Shown: piece after piece, positions 1-9,226 of the stretch | Layout of the letters: each line of letters begins with the position of its first letter | Position numbering within the stretch: position 1 is the stretch's first letter | NCBI GenBank assembly: GCA_000307305.1 | Contig: DF158882.1 | Location: 609,956-673,955, forward strand | Reading direction: 5' to 3' | Origin: Enterobacteriaceae bacterium B14 | GTDB taxonomy: Bacteria > Pseudomonadota > Gammaproteobacteria > Enterobacterales > Enterobacteriaceae | Length of the DNA stretch: 64,000 nt | Notes under the pieces: generated by a model | The model's input: the letters and a program-made list of their open reading frames with translations, nothing else | What the model was told of the DNA's origin: nothing | The model's database searches: none | Translations under genes and position numbers: made by a program

Positions 1-1
1 C

Positions 2-1222
2 CAATATTTTGGCCAGCAGCTCAGTAGCCGACAGCTCATGGACTTGTCCAAAGATATTATTATTGCCTACCGAACAGAAGTCCGAGATTCACAGCAGTTA
101 CAAAAGAGCGCAGACCGTCTGGCACAAGCAACACAAGATTTTCGCTTAATGCTAGGGGATCCGGGTTTTCGCGGTAACTTGCGGGATGTTATTCAACAAA
201 ACGATGTCCAGCGCGCGCTGTTGATGTTAGATGATGCATTAGAGCTATGTTATGACGTGGCAAAAATGTCGTTGGGGCGCTCTGCGCTTCTCGATGCTGC
301 TTTCGAGCGAGCGACGGTATTCCGCAACCGCCTAAAACGGCTGAAAGATGTCACTATCCCAGGCTACAGTTACTGGTATGAATGTAGCGCTCGCCACTTT
401 GTTTTAGCGCTAACACCACTTTCGGTAACGGAAAAATTCAGTGAGCTAATGAGGGAAAAACCGGGAAGCTGGATTTTTACCTCTGCAACGTTATCCGTTA
501 ACGATAAGTTGGAACATTTCACCCAGAGACTCGGTTTGATGCAGGCCGACTCTCTGCTGCTGGATAGTCCTTTTGACTATGCGAATCAGGCTCTGCTCTG
601 TGTACCTCGGGATCTTCCCTCACCCAATCAACCCGGTTCTGCGAAACAGCTAGCGGCGATGCTAACGCCACTCATCAGAGCGAATGGTGGGCGCTGTTTC
701 TTCCTCTGTACCTCACACCATATGATGCGTGAGCTCGCCGCTGAGTTTCGCGCGAGCCTGACGCTACCAGTGATGGTCCAAGGGGAAACGAGTAAGGGCA
801 GGTTGATCTCAGAATTTGTGGCGGCAGGAAATGCATTGCTTGTTGCCACCAACAGCTTCTGGGAAGGGGTTGATGTCAGAGGCGATACGCTGTCATGCGT
901 GATTATCGACAAACTGCCTTTCACTTCCCCCGATGACCCATTGCTGAAAGCAAGGGTGGAAGATTGCCGAGTGCGCGGTGGTGATCCGTTTAATGATGTT
1001 CAGCTTCCTGAGGCTGTTATCGCGTTAAAGCAAGGCGTCGGGCGGTTAATCCGTGATGTTGATGACCGAGGTGTTTTGATTATCTGTGATAATCGTTTAG
1101 TCATGCGCCCGTATGGCGCGGTATTTCTCAATAGTTTGCCTCCGTCTCCTAGAACAAGGGATTTACAGCGAGCCATTGAATTCCTTCAAAAGGGCGCTTC
1201 CGTGTCTAGGGATGAGCTGTAA
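2..1222 (+). CDS. yoaA: ATP-dependent DNA helicase YoaA, C-terminal part (5' end outside window)
   Basis: The reading frame is open from the first bases of the window, so the gene begins upstream and only about 406 C-terminal residues are present. YoaA is a DinG/XPD-type superfamily 2 helicase with an iron-sulfur cluster, active in DNA damage tolerance. Visible here are the second helicase domain, with a SATL motif, the SFWEGVDVRG motif and the motif VI-like GVGRLIRD. The Walker A and iron-sulfur parts must lie outside. The ATG at position 38 is internal and not the start. tsaB follows 60 bp downstream, the E. coli order. Confidence 0.93.
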   Translation, partial: QYFGQQLSSRQLMDLSKDIIIAYRTEVRDSQQLQKSADRLAQATQDFRLMLGDPGFRGNLRDVIQQNDVQRALLMLDDALELCYDVAKMSLGRSALLDAAFERATVFRNRLKRLKDVTIPGYSYWYECSARHFVLALTPLSVTEKFSELMREKPGSWIFTSATLSVNDKLEHFTQRLGLMQADSLLLDSPFDYANQALLCVPRDLPSPNQPGSAKQLAAMLTPLIRANGGRCFFLCTSHHMMRELAAEFRASLTLPVMVQGETSKGRLISEFVAAGNALLVATNSFWEGVDVRGDTLSCVIIDKLPFTSPDDPLLKARVEDCRVRGGDPFNDVQLPEAVIALKQGVGRLIRDVDDRGVLIICDNRLVMRPYGAVFLNSLPPSPRTRDLQRAIEFLQKGASVSRDEL

Positions 1223-1282
1223 TAATAGGCTCTAACTGAACCAAGCTGGTTCTCAAGCTTTTAACTTATCTGAGGTGGCGCT

Positions 1283-1981
1283 ATGTCAACGCGGATTTTA
1301 GCAATCGACACGGCGACAGAAGCCTGTTCCGTTGCTTTATGGAATGATGGCGAGATCAATGCGTTATACGAAATTTGTCCTCGCGATCACACAAAACTTA
1401 TTTTGCCGATGGTGCAGAAAGTATTAACTGAAAGCGGTGTCGGACTTACCTCCCTTGATGCTTTAGCATTCGGACGTGGGCCGGGAAGTTTTACTGGTGT
1501 TCGCATTGGTATCGGTGTTGCACAAGGCTTAGCATTAGGCGCTAATCTGCCAATGATCCCCGTATCTACACTAAAGACTATGGCTCAAGGAGCATGGCGA
1601 GTTAACGCTTGTTCACAGGTTTTAGCCGCTATCGACGCGCGCATGGGTGAAGTTTACTGGGGGGCGTTTATTCGACGTGAAAACGGTGAGTGGGATGGCG
1701 TCGGTATTGAAGCGGTCTTGTCGCCAGATGCAGCGGCTGAACGTCTTGCAAGTGTCACAGGCCAATGGGCAACCGCCGGAACAGGGTGGGAGACATATCC
1801 AGATTTAGCCGCACAGAGCAAGGTTACTACATCAAACAGCACTATACTTTTACCCGATGCACAGGACATGCTGCCTCTTGCTCTTCATGCATGGGCGCAG
1901 GGTGAAACTGTATCAGTCGAATTAGCAGAACCGATATATTTACGTAATGAAGTGACATGGAAAAAGCTGCCGGGGCGTTGA
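1283..1981 (+). CDS. tsaB: tRNA threonylcarbamoyladenosine biosynthesis protein TsaB
   Basis: 232 residues, the usual length. TsaB (YeaZ) is the partner of TsaD in the TsaBDE complex, which puts the threonylcarbamoyl group on A37 of ANN-decoding tRNAs in the cytoplasm. The N-terminal [15 protein letters not shown] segment and the [13 protein letters not shown] segment are hallmarks of this inactive ASKHA-fold paralogue. A GAGG ribosome binding site lies about 8 nt before the ATG. It lies between yoaA and yeaY as in E. coli. Confidence 0.96.
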   Translation: MSTRILAIDTATEACSVALWNDGEINALYEICPRDHTKLILPMVQKVLTESGVGLTSLDALAFGRGPGSFTGVRIGIGVAQGLALGANLPMIPVSTLKTMAQGAWRVNACSQVLAAIDARMGEVYWGAFIRRENGEWDGVGIEAVLSPDAAAERLASVTGQWATAGTGWETYPDLAAQSKVTTSNSTILLPDAQDMLPLALHAWAQGETVSVELAEPIYLRNEVTWKKLPGR

Positions 1982-2044
1982 TAATTAGCACTTTTATCAT
2001 CTTGGCATGTCTAACAGATGTCGTATTTCGTAAGAGAGGCTGTT

Positions 2045-2656
2045 ATGTTCAATTATGCGCACCAGCGTAAGTGGTTGTTAGGGATTATCGGAGCCAGCTT
2101 GCTACTAGGGGGCTGTGTTACGGTACCTGACTCTGTCAAAGGGCATTCCGCCACACCTCAGCAAAATTTTGTTAGTGTCCACAACACGCCAGAGTTGTTT
2201 ATCGGGCAAGAGGCTCGGTTTGGCGGTAGGGTAGTTGCTGTTAAGAATGAACCGGGGCAAACGCGTTTAGAAATTGCCAATATGCCATTAACGGAGAGTG
2301 CAAAGCCCATATTAGGAGCACCCTCTAATGGTAGGTTTGTAGCCTATGTGAATCAGTTCCTTGAGCCTGTCGATTATCAGGGGCGCTTTATTACGCTAGT
2401 GGGTAATTTGGCGGCGAGTGAGTCAGGCAAAATAGGCAGTGTGCCTTATGACTTTGTGGTTCTGAAAGCAACTGGGCTGCAACGTTGGAATATAAGCCAA
2501 CAGATTATTTATCCAATGGGACCACCTATTTGGTTTGGCCCTGGGTTCTATCCACGCCATCACTACCGTGGTTATGGCCCTGGTTGGGGTATGGGATGGG
2601 CGGGGTATAACTATGGTTATGGCCCAGCACAAGTTCAGACAATATTGACTGAATAG
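2045..2656 (+). CDS. yeaY: Slp family outer membrane lipoprotein (YeaY-like)
   Basis: 203 residues from the ATG at 2045, which has an AGAGG site just upstream. A longer in-frame start at 2018 would put extra residues before the signal peptide and is less likely. The N terminus is a lipoprotein signal with lipobox LLGGC. The Slp (starvation lipoprotein) domain follows, with the typical VPDSVKG start after the cysteine. The C-terminal 40 residues are rich in Gly, Tyr and Pro. It is probably an outer membrane lipoprotein of unknown function; in E. coli it lies between tsaB and fadD, as here. Confidence 0.9.
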   Translation: MFNYAHQRKWLLGIIGASLLLGGCVTVPDSVKGHSATPQQNFVSVHNTPELFIGQEARFGGRVVAVKNEPGQTRLEIANMPLTESAKPILGAPSNGRFVAYVNQFLEPVDYQGRFITLVGNLAASESGKIGSVPYDFVVLKATGLQRWNISQQIIYPMGPPIWFGPGFYPRHHYRGYGPGWGMGWAGYNYGYGPAQVQTILTE

Positions 2657-2670
2657 AGATGCCATTAAGA

Positions 2671-2708
2671 AATAGCAAGGTGTAGATGAGCTACCCTTGC
2701 TATTTTTG
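2671..2708 (+). terminator. Rho-independent terminator after yeaY
   Basis: AATAGCAAGG (2671-2680) pairs with CCTTGCTATT (2695-2704) around a 14-nt loop, followed by further T residues. It separates the tsaB-yeaY transcript from fadD. Confidence 0.8.
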
Positions 2709-2810
2709 CATTAAATATCTGCAATAAAAGCAGAGCGTTACTAATAATAGATTCAGAAAAGAGGTCTAAATTAGTGACGTATATCGCAACACTGAGATTG
2801 TTTCAGTCGC

Positions 2811-2827
2811 AACTGGTAAGCTGAGTT
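2811..2827 (+). promoter_or_regulatory. Possible FadR operator upstream of fadD
   Basis: AACTGGTAAGCTGAGTT agrees at about 12 of 17 positions with the FadR consensus AACTGGTCNGACCAGTT as I remember it. Both outer half-site ends are intact; the centre diverges. It lies 68-84 bp before the fadD start. FadR repression of fadD is established in E. coli, and fadR is in this window. The match was made by eye. Confidence 0.4.
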
Positions 2828-2894
2828 AAAATATTGTTAATTAATATCGAATTCGGTGTTGCATATGAGCGAAAAAAATAACAGGAGTTACACC

Positions 2895-4580
2895 TTGGAA
2901 AAGGTTTGGTTAACACGTTATCCGGCTGATGTACCAGCCGAAATCAATCCTGATCAATATACTTCACTGGTTGATATGTTTGAGCAGGCCGTGAACAGGT
3001 TTGCTGATCAACCCGCTTATATCAATATGGGGCAGGATATGACCTTCCGTAAGTTGGAAGAGCGTAGCCGTGCCTTTGCTGCTTATTTGCAAAATGAGTT
3101 AGGGCTTGCAAAAGGGGAGCGCGTTGCCCTGATGATGCCGAATTTGTTGCAGTACCCGATAGCACTATTCGGCATTTTACGTGCTGGCTTGGTGGTGGTG
3201 AATGTGAATCCACTCTATACGCCAAGAGAATTAGAACACCAGTTAAACGACAGTGGTGCGGTGGCGATTGTTGTTGTTTCAAACTTTGCCAATACGCTAG
3301 AAAAAGCGGTCTATCAGACCAAAGTTAAACACGTTATTTTAACGCGAATGGGGGACTTGCTTTCTCCAGCGAAAGGAACACTCGTTAACTTTGTTGTGAA
3401 ATATATCAAGCGGTTGATCCCTAAATACAACCTGCCTGATGCGATCTCGTTTCGTTCCGCATTGCATAAAGGCCGGCGTTTACAGTATGTAAAGCCGCAT
3501 ATCACGAACGATGATATTGCCTTCTTGCAATATACGGGAGGGACGACAGGCGTAGCCAAAGGGGCGATGCTGACGCACCGTAATTTGCAGGCTAACCTTA
3601 ATCAAGCTAAGGCCGCTTACAGCCCGTTACTGCGAGTAGGGCATGAGCTGGTGGTCACTGCACTGCCGCTTTATCATATTTTTGCGTTAACGGTTAACAG
3701 CTTGCTGTTCATTGAGCTTGGTGGGCGGAATTTGTTGATCACTAACCCAAGAGATATTCCTGCTTTTGTGAAAGAACTCTCGCGATATGAGTTTACTGCC
3801 ATTACGGGCGTCAATACGCTCTTTAATGCGTTGGTAAATAATGAAGATTTCCGTGAGTTAGATTTTTCCACGCTCCATTTGTCCGTTGGTGGTGGGATGT
3901 CAGTTCAGCGCTCTGTCGCGGATAAATGGTATCAGTTAACAGGGAATTACCTGTTAGAGGGCTATGGACTCACGGAGTGTTCACCGCTGGTGGCTGGCTG
4001 CCCATACGATTTAAACGAGTACAACGGAAGTATTGGTTTACCTGTGCCTTCCACTGAGATCCGTCTCGTTGCTGATAATGGTATTGATGTACCCGATGGT
4101 GATGTTGGCGAGCTATGGGTTCGTGGGCCACAAGTGATGAAAGGCTATTGGCAGAGACCGGAAGCGACTGATGAAATTTTGAAAGACGGCTGGCTAGCAA
4201 CGGGTGATATTGTCCGAGTTGATGGCGAAGGTTTTCTGCGAATTGTCGATCGTAAGAAAGATATGATTTTGGTTTCGGGGTTTAACGTTTATCCTAATGA
4301 GATTGAAGATGTGGTTGCGTTGAATCCTAAAGTTTTAGAAGTGGCTGCTGTAGGTGTTCCGAACGAAGCCTCTGGTGAAACAGTTAAGATTTTTGTGGTG
4401 AAGAAAGAGGCGTCTTTAACCAGAGAGGAGCTCTTAGCACACTGCCGCAATTATCTTACAGGCTACAAAGTACCTAAGCTGGTTGAGTTTAGAGAAGAGT
4501 TACCTAAGTCGAATGTGGGAAAAATCCTGCGACGGGAGCTGCGTGATGAAGCGGCTAAAATGGGTGATAATAAAGCCTAA
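2895..4580 (+). CDS. fadD: Long-chain fatty acid-CoA ligase FadD
   Basis: Activates long-chain fatty acids to acyl-CoA at the inner membrane, the entry to beta-oxidation. The TTG at 2895 is chosen because AGGAG lies 7 nt upstream and the protein then begins [14 protein letters not shown] at 561 residues, exactly the E. coli length; E. coli fadD also uses TTG. An in-frame ATG at 2865 would add residues foreign to the family. Motifs of the AMP-forming family: [12 protein letters not shown] (P-loop), YGLTECSP, the TGDI motif and [20 protein letters not shown], then the C-terminal lysine in [12 protein letters not shown]. Confidence 0.97.
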   Translation: MEKVWLTRYPADVPAEINPDQYTSLVDMFEQAVNRFADQPAYINMGQDMTFRKLEERSRAFAAYLQNELGLAKGERVALMMPNLLQYPIALFGILRAGLVVVNVNPLYTPRELEHQLNDSGAVAIVVVSNFANTLEKAVYQTKVKHVILTRMGDLLSPAKGTLVNFVVKYIKRLIPKYNLPDAISFRSALHKGRRLQYVKPHITNDDIAFLQYTGGTTGVAKGAMLTHRNLQANLNQAKAAYSPLLRVGHELVVTALPLYHIFALTVNSLLFIELGGRNLLITNPRDIPAFVKELSRYEFTAITGVNTLFNALVNNEDFRELDFSTLHLSVGGGMSVQRSVADKWYQLTGNYLLEGYGLTECSPLVAGCPYDLNEYNGSIGLPVPSTEIRLVADNGIDVPDGDVGELWVRGPQVMKGYWQRPEATDEILKDGWLATGDIVRVDGEGFLRIVDRKKDMILVSGFNVYPNEIEDVVALNPKVLEVAAVGVPNEASGETVKIFVVKKEASLTREELLAHCRNYLTGYKVPKLVEFREELPKSNVGKILRRELRDEAAKMGDNKA

Positions 4581-4602
4581 CATTAGGATTTGGTGAAACA
4601 CA

Positions 4603-4634
4603 ATAACAGCGCCGGTAATAACCGGCGCTGTTAT
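4603..4634 (+). terminator. Strong hairpin between fadD and rnd
   Basis: A 14-bp perfect stem (4603-4616 with 4621-4634) with AATA loop and core AGCGCCGGT/ACCGGCGCT. It is followed by AT-rich ATTTATGATAA rather than a clean T tract. It can end fadD transcription. It lies 27 bp before the rnd TTG start, so it may also form the 5' structure of the rnd message. Confidence 0.65.
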
Positions 4635-4660
4635 ATTTATGATAACAAGAGAATATTATT

Positions 4661-5782
4661 TTGAATTATGAGTTAGTTGTTACCAATGAAGCGCTTAAAG
4701 CAGTGTGTGAGCGCGCCAGTGCTTTCGAGCAAGTGGCATTAGATACTGAATTTGTTCGTACCCGCACTTACTATCCTCAGTTAGGGCTTATCCAGCTTTA
4801 TGATGGTGAGAATATCTCCCTTATCGATCCTCTAACGATTACCGATTGGCAGCCGTTTAAGACATTACTACATGCGGAAAACGTGCTTAAGTTTCTACAT
4901 GCAGGCAGTGAAGATTTAGAAGTGTTCCTAAACACGTTTGGGATATTGCCAGAGCCGTTAATTGATTCGCAGGTATTGGCTGCATTTACGGGGCGTCCAC
5001 TTTCATCCGGTTTTGCCGCGTTGGTTAACGATTATCTTCACGTAGAGCTGGATAAGAGCGAGTCACGCACGGATTGGATTGCACGCCCTCTGAGTGAAAA
5101 GCAGTGTGATTATGCTGCGGCCGATGTTTTGTACCTGCTGCCGCTGGCAAAAATGCTGCTGAAAGAGTGTGAGGAAGGGGGATGGTTAGCGGCGGCAAAA
5201 AACGAGTGCGATATGTTGTGTCGCCGACGCAGAATAACGCATAAGCCGGAGTTGGCTTATAAAGAGATTACGAATGCATGGCAGCTTCGCCCTCGTCAAT
5301 TGTCCTGCTTACAACTGCTTGCCCAGTGGCGATTGAATAAGGCCCGTGAGCGAGATTTAGCCGTAAACTTTGTCGTTCGTGAAGAGAACTTATGGCAAGT
5401 TGCTCGTTATATGCCTGGGTCATTGGGTGAGTTGGATAAATTAGGGCTAAGTGGCCCTGAGATCCGCTACCACGGAAAAACGCTGCTGGCTCTGGTTGCC
5501 GAAGCACAGGAGATACCTGACGATGCATTACTGCCTACAATCAATCGACTTGTAGATTATCCTGGCTACAAAAAAGCATTCAAAGAAGTAAAAGCGTTAA
5601 TACAAGAAGCCAGTGAAACATCGGGTCTGAACAGTGAATTACTGGCATCACGCCGCCAAATTAATCAGTTATTGCAGTGGCACTGGGAGCCAGAACAAAT
5701 TGTTGCAATACCTGAATTATTGAGTGGCTGGAGAGAAGAACTGTTTGGTGAGAAGCTGAAGACTGCATTGAACGATGCCTAG
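4661..5782 (+). CDS. rnd: Ribonuclease D
   Basis: 373 residues. A 3'-5' exoribonuclease of the DEDD family that trims tRNA and other stable RNA 3' ends in the cytoplasm. The exonuclease domain comes first: DTEFVR motif I near residue 27, FLHAGSEDLEVF motif II, and YAAADVLYLLPL motif III. Two HRDC domains follow (around ITNAWQLRPRQLSCLQ and the C-terminal third). The start is TTG, the only start that gives the family N terminus MNYELV; E. coli rnd is known to start with UUG after a U-rich leader. It is convergent with the min operon. Confidence 0.96.
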   Translation: MNYELVVTNEALKAVCERASAFEQVALDTEFVRTRTYYPQLGLIQLYDGENISLIDPLTITDWQPFKTLLHAENVLKFLHAGSEDLEVFLNTFGILPEPLIDSQVLAAFTGRPLSSGFAALVNDYLHVELDKSESRTDWIARPLSEKQCDYAAADVLYLLPLAKMLLKECEEGGWLAAAKNECDMLCRRRRITHKPELAYKEITNAWQLRPRQLSCLQLLAQWRLNKARERDLAVNFVVREENLWQVARYMPGSLGELDKLGLSGPEIRYHGKTLLALVAEAQEIPDDALLPTINRLVDYPGYKKAFKEVKALIQEASETSGLNSELLASRRQINQLLQWHWEPEQIVAIPELLSGWREELFGEKLKTALNDA

Positions 5783-5839
5783 GTATCTTAAAGAATGTTC
5801 TTAAGGAACACGCTTAAACCCAGCATCAGTAAAAGAGAA

Positions 5840-5862
5840 TTGCCCTTGTTTTACAAGGGCAA
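5840..5862 (-). terminator. Hairpin between convergent rnd and minE
   Basis: TTGCCCTTG (5840-5848) and CAAGGGCAA (5854-5862) form a 9-bp stem with a 5-nt loop. On the minus strand it is followed by TTCTCTTTTA, so it is best read as the end of the min operon; it could also serve rnd. Confidence 0.6.
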
Positions 5863-5870
5863 CTTGAGAG

Positions 5871-6164
5871 TCAGCGGATTTTCGCTTTATTATCAGCCAA
5901 GGGAAGATCATCATTTTCAGGGAGCATAACATTAAGCTCCAAGACTGAAATATCATCCCCTTTTTGTTCCAATTGCACAGTCACCATTTCTGGGTCAATT
6001 TGTACATATTTGCAGATTACAGCCAGAATATCGCTTTTCAACTGCGGTAAATAGTGAGGTTCACTATCTCCACGACGACGTTCTGCAACGATAATCTGTA
6101 GCCTCTCCTTGGCAATATTCGCTGTCGCTTTTTTCCGTGATAGAAAGAAATCGAGTAATGCCAT
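5871..6164 (-). CDS. minE: Cell division topological specificity factor MinE
   Basis: 97 residues; E. coli MinE has 88, the extra residues being a polar C-terminal tail. MinE stimulates the MinD ATPase and drives pole-to-pole Min oscillation, confining division inhibition to the poles. The N terminus [31 protein letters not shown] holds the membrane-targeting and anti-MinCD segment, followed by the dimer domain. It is the last gene of minCDE, with 3 bp between minD and minE. Confidence 0.96.
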   Translation of the reverse strand: MALLDFFLSRKKATANIAKERLQIIVAERRRGDSEPHYLPQLKSDILAVICKYVQIDPEMVTVQLEQKGDDISVLELNVMLPENDDLPLADNKAKIR

Positions 6165-6167
6165 TAT

Positions 6168-6980
6168 TTATCCCCCAAAGAGCCGTTTCAGGAACCCTTT
6201 CTTCTCTTCTTCAATAAAGCGAAACTGACGATCTTCACCAAGTAAACGACCAACAGTGTCTTCATAAGCTTGGCCTGCATCTGATTCAGTATCTAGAATC
6301 ACGGGCTCACCTTTGTTTGACGCACTGAGTACAGATTGGCTTTCAGGAATAACGCCAAGAAGAGGAATACGTAAAATTTCAATGACGTCCTCCATACTCA
6401 GCATCTCGCCACGAGTTACGCGGCCAGGGTTGTAGCGCGTAAGCAGTAGATGTTCTTTTATTGGCTCTAGACCTGTTTCTGCTCGGCGTGATTTTGAAGA
6501 TAGAATGCCTAAGATACGGTCAGAGTCACGAACGGACGAGACTTCAGGGTTAGTCGTAATTATCGCTTCGTCTGCGAAGTAGAGCGCCATCAAAGCGCCA
6601 CTTTCAATGCCTGCAGGTGAATCACAAACAATAAAATCGAATTCCATTTCATGGAGGCCGTTAAGAACCTGTTCTACACCTTCACGCGTTAGTGCATCTT
6701 TATCGCGGGTTTGTGAGGCAGGGAGAACGTAAAGATTTTCGGTACGCTTATCTTTAATAAGAGCTTGATTTAATGTCGCATCACCCTGAATAACGTTGAC
6801 GAAATCATAAACGACCCGACGTTCACATCCCATAATAAGGTCAAGGTTACGCAGGCCTATATCAAAGTCGATGACAACTGTCTTTTTTCCTTTTTGAGCA
6901 AGGCCGGTAGCAATGGCAGCACTAGATGTAGTTTTGCCAACTCCCCCTTTACCCGATGTAACAACAATAATGCGTGCCAT
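6168..6980 (-). CDS. minD: Septum site-determining ATPase MinD
   Basis: 270 residues. A membrane-cycling ParA-type ATPase that recruits MinC and is displaced by MinE. The deviant Walker A motif GKGGVGKT is at residues 10-17, DFDIGLRNLDL lies in the first third, and IVCDSPAGIE is the Walker B region. The C-terminal KKGFLKRLFGG is the amphipathic membrane-targeting helix. It lies 24 bp after minC and 3 bp before minE, so it is clearly one operon. Confidence 0.98.
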   Translation of the reverse strand: MARIIVVTSGKGGVGKTTSSAAIATGLAQKGKKTVVIDFDIGLRNLDLIMGCERRVVYDFVNVIQGDATLNQALIKDKRTENLYVLPASQTRDKDALTREGVEQVLNGLHEMEFDFIVCDSPAGIESGALMALYFADEAIITTNPEVSSVRDSDRILGILSSKSRRAETGLEPIKEHLLLTRYNPGRVTRGEMLSMEDVIEILRIPLLGVIPESQSVLSASNKGEPVILDTESDAGQAYEDTVGRLLGEDRQFRFIEEEKKGFLKRLFGG

Positions 6981-7004
6981 GAATGGATTCCTTGTTAAAG
7001 GGCT

Positions 7005-7697
7005 CTATAAAGTTTCAATAGTTAAAGCATTGTCCAGCAACCGTAGTCTGCCAGCTTGCCCATAAAATTGTTCAGGTATTCCTTCACTAAGCCAATATTC
7101 CCCAGCGATAGAGACGAGCTCTGCGCTTAAATGTGTGCAAAATATCTGACTTGTTGTATCTCCGTTAGCACCTGCTAGCGCACGTCCTCGCATGACGCCA
7201 TAGATATGAATATTCCCGTCGGCGACTAACTCAGCGCCCGCACTGACCATTGAGGTGACGATAAGGTCACTGTTTTTTGCATATATTTGTTGACCAGAAC
7301 GAATCGGGGTATTAATTATTCGGCTTTTAGTAATAATAGTTTCTGTTTTAATAATAGGTTCTGGTGCTCTGGTTGGGGAAATATTTTGTGCTCTGCCTTC
7401 TTTTAGTAGTGGCAGCCCCGCCTGAGTGAGAATGGATTTTTGTGTTTCATCATTGCAGCCGCTGACACCAACGATATGCAAACCTGCGCTGATGACAACT
7501 TGTTGAAGAGCAGCCCAATCTGCATCGATAGGTAATTTACTGACATTCAACACGATAGGGGCATTCTGCAAGAAAGCAGGAGCCTGTTGGATTTTATCCT
7601 GCAATGCGAGGCGAATGACTTCAGGGTCTGAATGGTTCAAATGAACCACTGATAAAGTAAAGCTGCTGCCTTTTAATTCAATGGGAGAATGTGACAT
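7005..7697 (-). CDS. minC: Septum site-determining protein MinC
   Basis: 230 residues. MinC inhibits FtsZ polymerisation when bound to MinD. The N-terminal FtsZ-binding domain (about residues 1-105) starts with [16 protein letters not shown] linker rich in Thr, Ile and Pro follows (about 110-130). The C-terminal beta-helical dimerisation and MinD-binding domain has the typical [15 protein letters not shown] and [11 protein letters not shown] segments. It is the first gene of minCDE; the promoter must lie in the 412-bp gap upstream. Confidence 0.97.
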   Translation of the reverse strand: MSHSPIELKGSSFTLSVVHLNHSDPEVIRLALQDKIQQAPAFLQNAPIVLNVSKLPIDADWAALQQVVISAGLHIVGVSGCNDETQKSILTQAGLPLLKEGRAQNISPTRAPEPIIKTETIITKSRIINTPIRSGQQIYAKNSDLIVTSMVSAGAELVADGNIHIYGVMRGRALAGANGDTTSQIFCTHLSAELVSIAGEYWLSEGIPEQFYGQAGRLRLLDNALTIETL

Positions 7698-8077
7698 CTA
7701 TCCTGACTCAGTTTCAGCTACCTAAATTAATGGTATATTGCTTAAATATGCAATTATTACCATGGACTCTAAAACATATTATAGATTGTCTAGCATTTAA
7801 CAATAGAGAATCAATCAGTTATAGAGTCGAGGTCGCAGTTGGCTAACATTTCTTGGTGATTATCACAGTAGAGTCGCTTCAGCACCATACCTTCGATCGA
7901 TATATACATCTGCATTTTTTTGTTTAAAAAACACTAAATTCCATTTTATATAGAAAATAGAGTTATTAAAAGTGGAAAAATCCAAAATTCAAGAATTGAT
8001 AGCGCTGTTCGCATAGAATAATCTGAAAATAATCATTCATCGATATGCAATGCATAAAATGTATGGAGAAGTAACGA
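7698..8077. other. Intergenic gap upstream of minC
   Basis: AT-rich DNA between the min operon and the MliC-like gene. It should carry the min promoter. I see no convincing open frame, tRNA or strong inverted repeat before the hairpin at its far end. Confidence 0.6.
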
Positions 8078-8101
8078 AAGGAGCCTCTTAAGAGGCTCTT
8101 T
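8078..8101 (-). terminator. Hairpin downstream of the MliC-like gene
   Basis: A perfect palindrome, GAGCCTCTT/AAGAGGCTC at 8081-8098, extends by a few A-T and G-T pairs. It lies 9-32 bp after the stop codon of the minus-strand gene and probably ends its transcript. Confidence 0.6.
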
Positions 8102-8109
8102 GAGAAGAT

Positions 8110-8478
8110 TTATTTAGCAGGTTTACACTCTCTGTGAGTATAGGTTTTATCGCCGTCTTTGATTTCTATAAGGGCATCGTCACCTTTGCGAGATAGCGTG
8201 TATTCATCCGAAGAGAATTGCTCACCTGATGCGCTAGGTTGCCTATCTAACGTCGCTTTATTGCCAGCACCATCAATGAACTCAAGTTTATCTTCAGTAA
8301 TTTGGTTGATGTTGAATGAATAGCTCCCATTCTCACAGCTATATTGAGTACTACTTGTTGGGGGTGTGCTGGAGGTTTGAGTAGGCGCTGCTGTGGGTTC
8401 GACGGTTTTATTTGTATCAGCTGAATCGCAGGCGCTCAGGCTAAGTGCAACAAATAAAGGAAGAATCATCGTTTTCAT
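8110..8478 (-). CDS. MliC-like lipoprotein (putative C-type lysozyme inhibitor)
   Basis: 122 residues with a lipoprotein signal peptide (LSLSACDS, Cys 17), then a Thr/Ser/Pro-rich linker (about 25-45) and one small domain. The domain has the MliC/PliC pattern: YSCENG at its start, a central SASGEQ followed by a Tyr, a KGDDALIE strand and a final REC. Family members sit in the outer membrane and inhibit host or environmental C-type lysozymes. The assignment rests on pattern only and E. coli mliC is in a different neighbourhood, so no symbol is given. A murein transglycosylase gene lies about 750 bp away. Confidence 0.6.
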   Translation of the reverse strand: MKTMILPLFVALSLSACDSADTNKTVEPTAAPTQTSSTPPTSSTQYSCENGSYSFNINQITEDKLEFIDGAGNKATLDRQPSASGEQFSSDEYTLSRKGDDALIEIKDGDKTYTHRECKPAK

Positions 8479-8887
8479 AAAATAGCACCTTAAGTAAAAG
8501 AATAAGTCAAAATGAATGCCAGATTGGGTTAGTACAGTTGAATAAACCTAAATATAGAACATTTTTAATATTCTGTAAAAATCTACCGCGTTTATTCAGC
8601 AGTATCCATGTCGGAGTGAAGACTTTTTGTATCTAAATGAAAATAAGGTGTAGTGCCTTGTTTACCTCATCGCCACTATCTGCAATAGCGCCTTCATTAT
8701 GATATTGAGTTTCACGGACCTCTTAACGGTTGCATACCGTAGGTCTTTAAAACGAACGTAAAATGCTGTTTTTTATTGTATAGTGAAGCCCAATTTTGAA
8801 AGTGAAATTCCATTAATTAGTTGTTTTTAAAAAAATATTATATTTTTTATCATATAAATATCGATCTACTGCCATCGGGGTAAAACA
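8479..8887. other. Divergent intergenic region before ycgL
   Basis: 409 bp, strongly AT-rich near ycgL. One hairpin can be drawn: GACCT (8717-8721) with AGGTC (8741-8745) and ACGGT (8726-8730) with ACCGT (8736-8740), followed by TTTAAAA. It might end a small RNA or a leader. Nothing else is supported. Confidence 0.4.
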
Positions 8888-9163
8888 ATGCTGTGTGCTA
8901 TTTACAGAAGTTCAAAGCGTGATGAAACCTATCTTTTTGTTGAGAAACGCGATGATTTTTCCCGTGTACCGGAAGAGCTGATGCAAGGTTTCGGTAAACC
9001 CCAGTTTGCTATGCTGCTTTCCCTTGATGGAAGAAAAAAGCTCGCTTCGGCGGATATTGAGCGTGTTCGTCGTGATTTAAAAGAACACGGGTTTTATTTA
9101 CAGATCCCACCTCCACTTGAGAACCTGTTAACAGAGCATTTACAGCCTGAAGATCAGGAATGA
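8888..9163 (+). CDS. ycgL: YcgL family protein
   Basis: 91 residues. A small cytoplasmic protein family of gammaproteobacteria, biochemical role unknown to me. [20 protein letters not shown] and [17 protein letters not shown] are near-identical to E. coli YcgL; this start gives the short form, without the N-terminal extension sometimes annotated. GGGG lies 8 nt before the ATG. It is followed closely by a transglycosylase gene and then by ycgM and ycgN, part of the E. coli neighbourhood. Confidence 0.93.
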   Translation: MLCAIYRSSKRDETYLFVEKRDDFSRVPEELMQGFGKPQFAMLLSLDGRKKLASADIERVRRDLKEHGFYLQIPPPLENLLTEHLQPEDQE

Positions 9164-9226
9164 TTTCCTCACGATTACTGACTGTTCAACACAAGTGGAA
9201 TGAATTTTAAAACAAAGGAAAGAGTA

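Noticed and set aside
1238-1252. Short hairpin GAACCA/TGGTTC between yoaA and tsaB
   Set aside because: Only 6 bp with a 3-nt loop and no T tract directly after it; not supported as a terminator.
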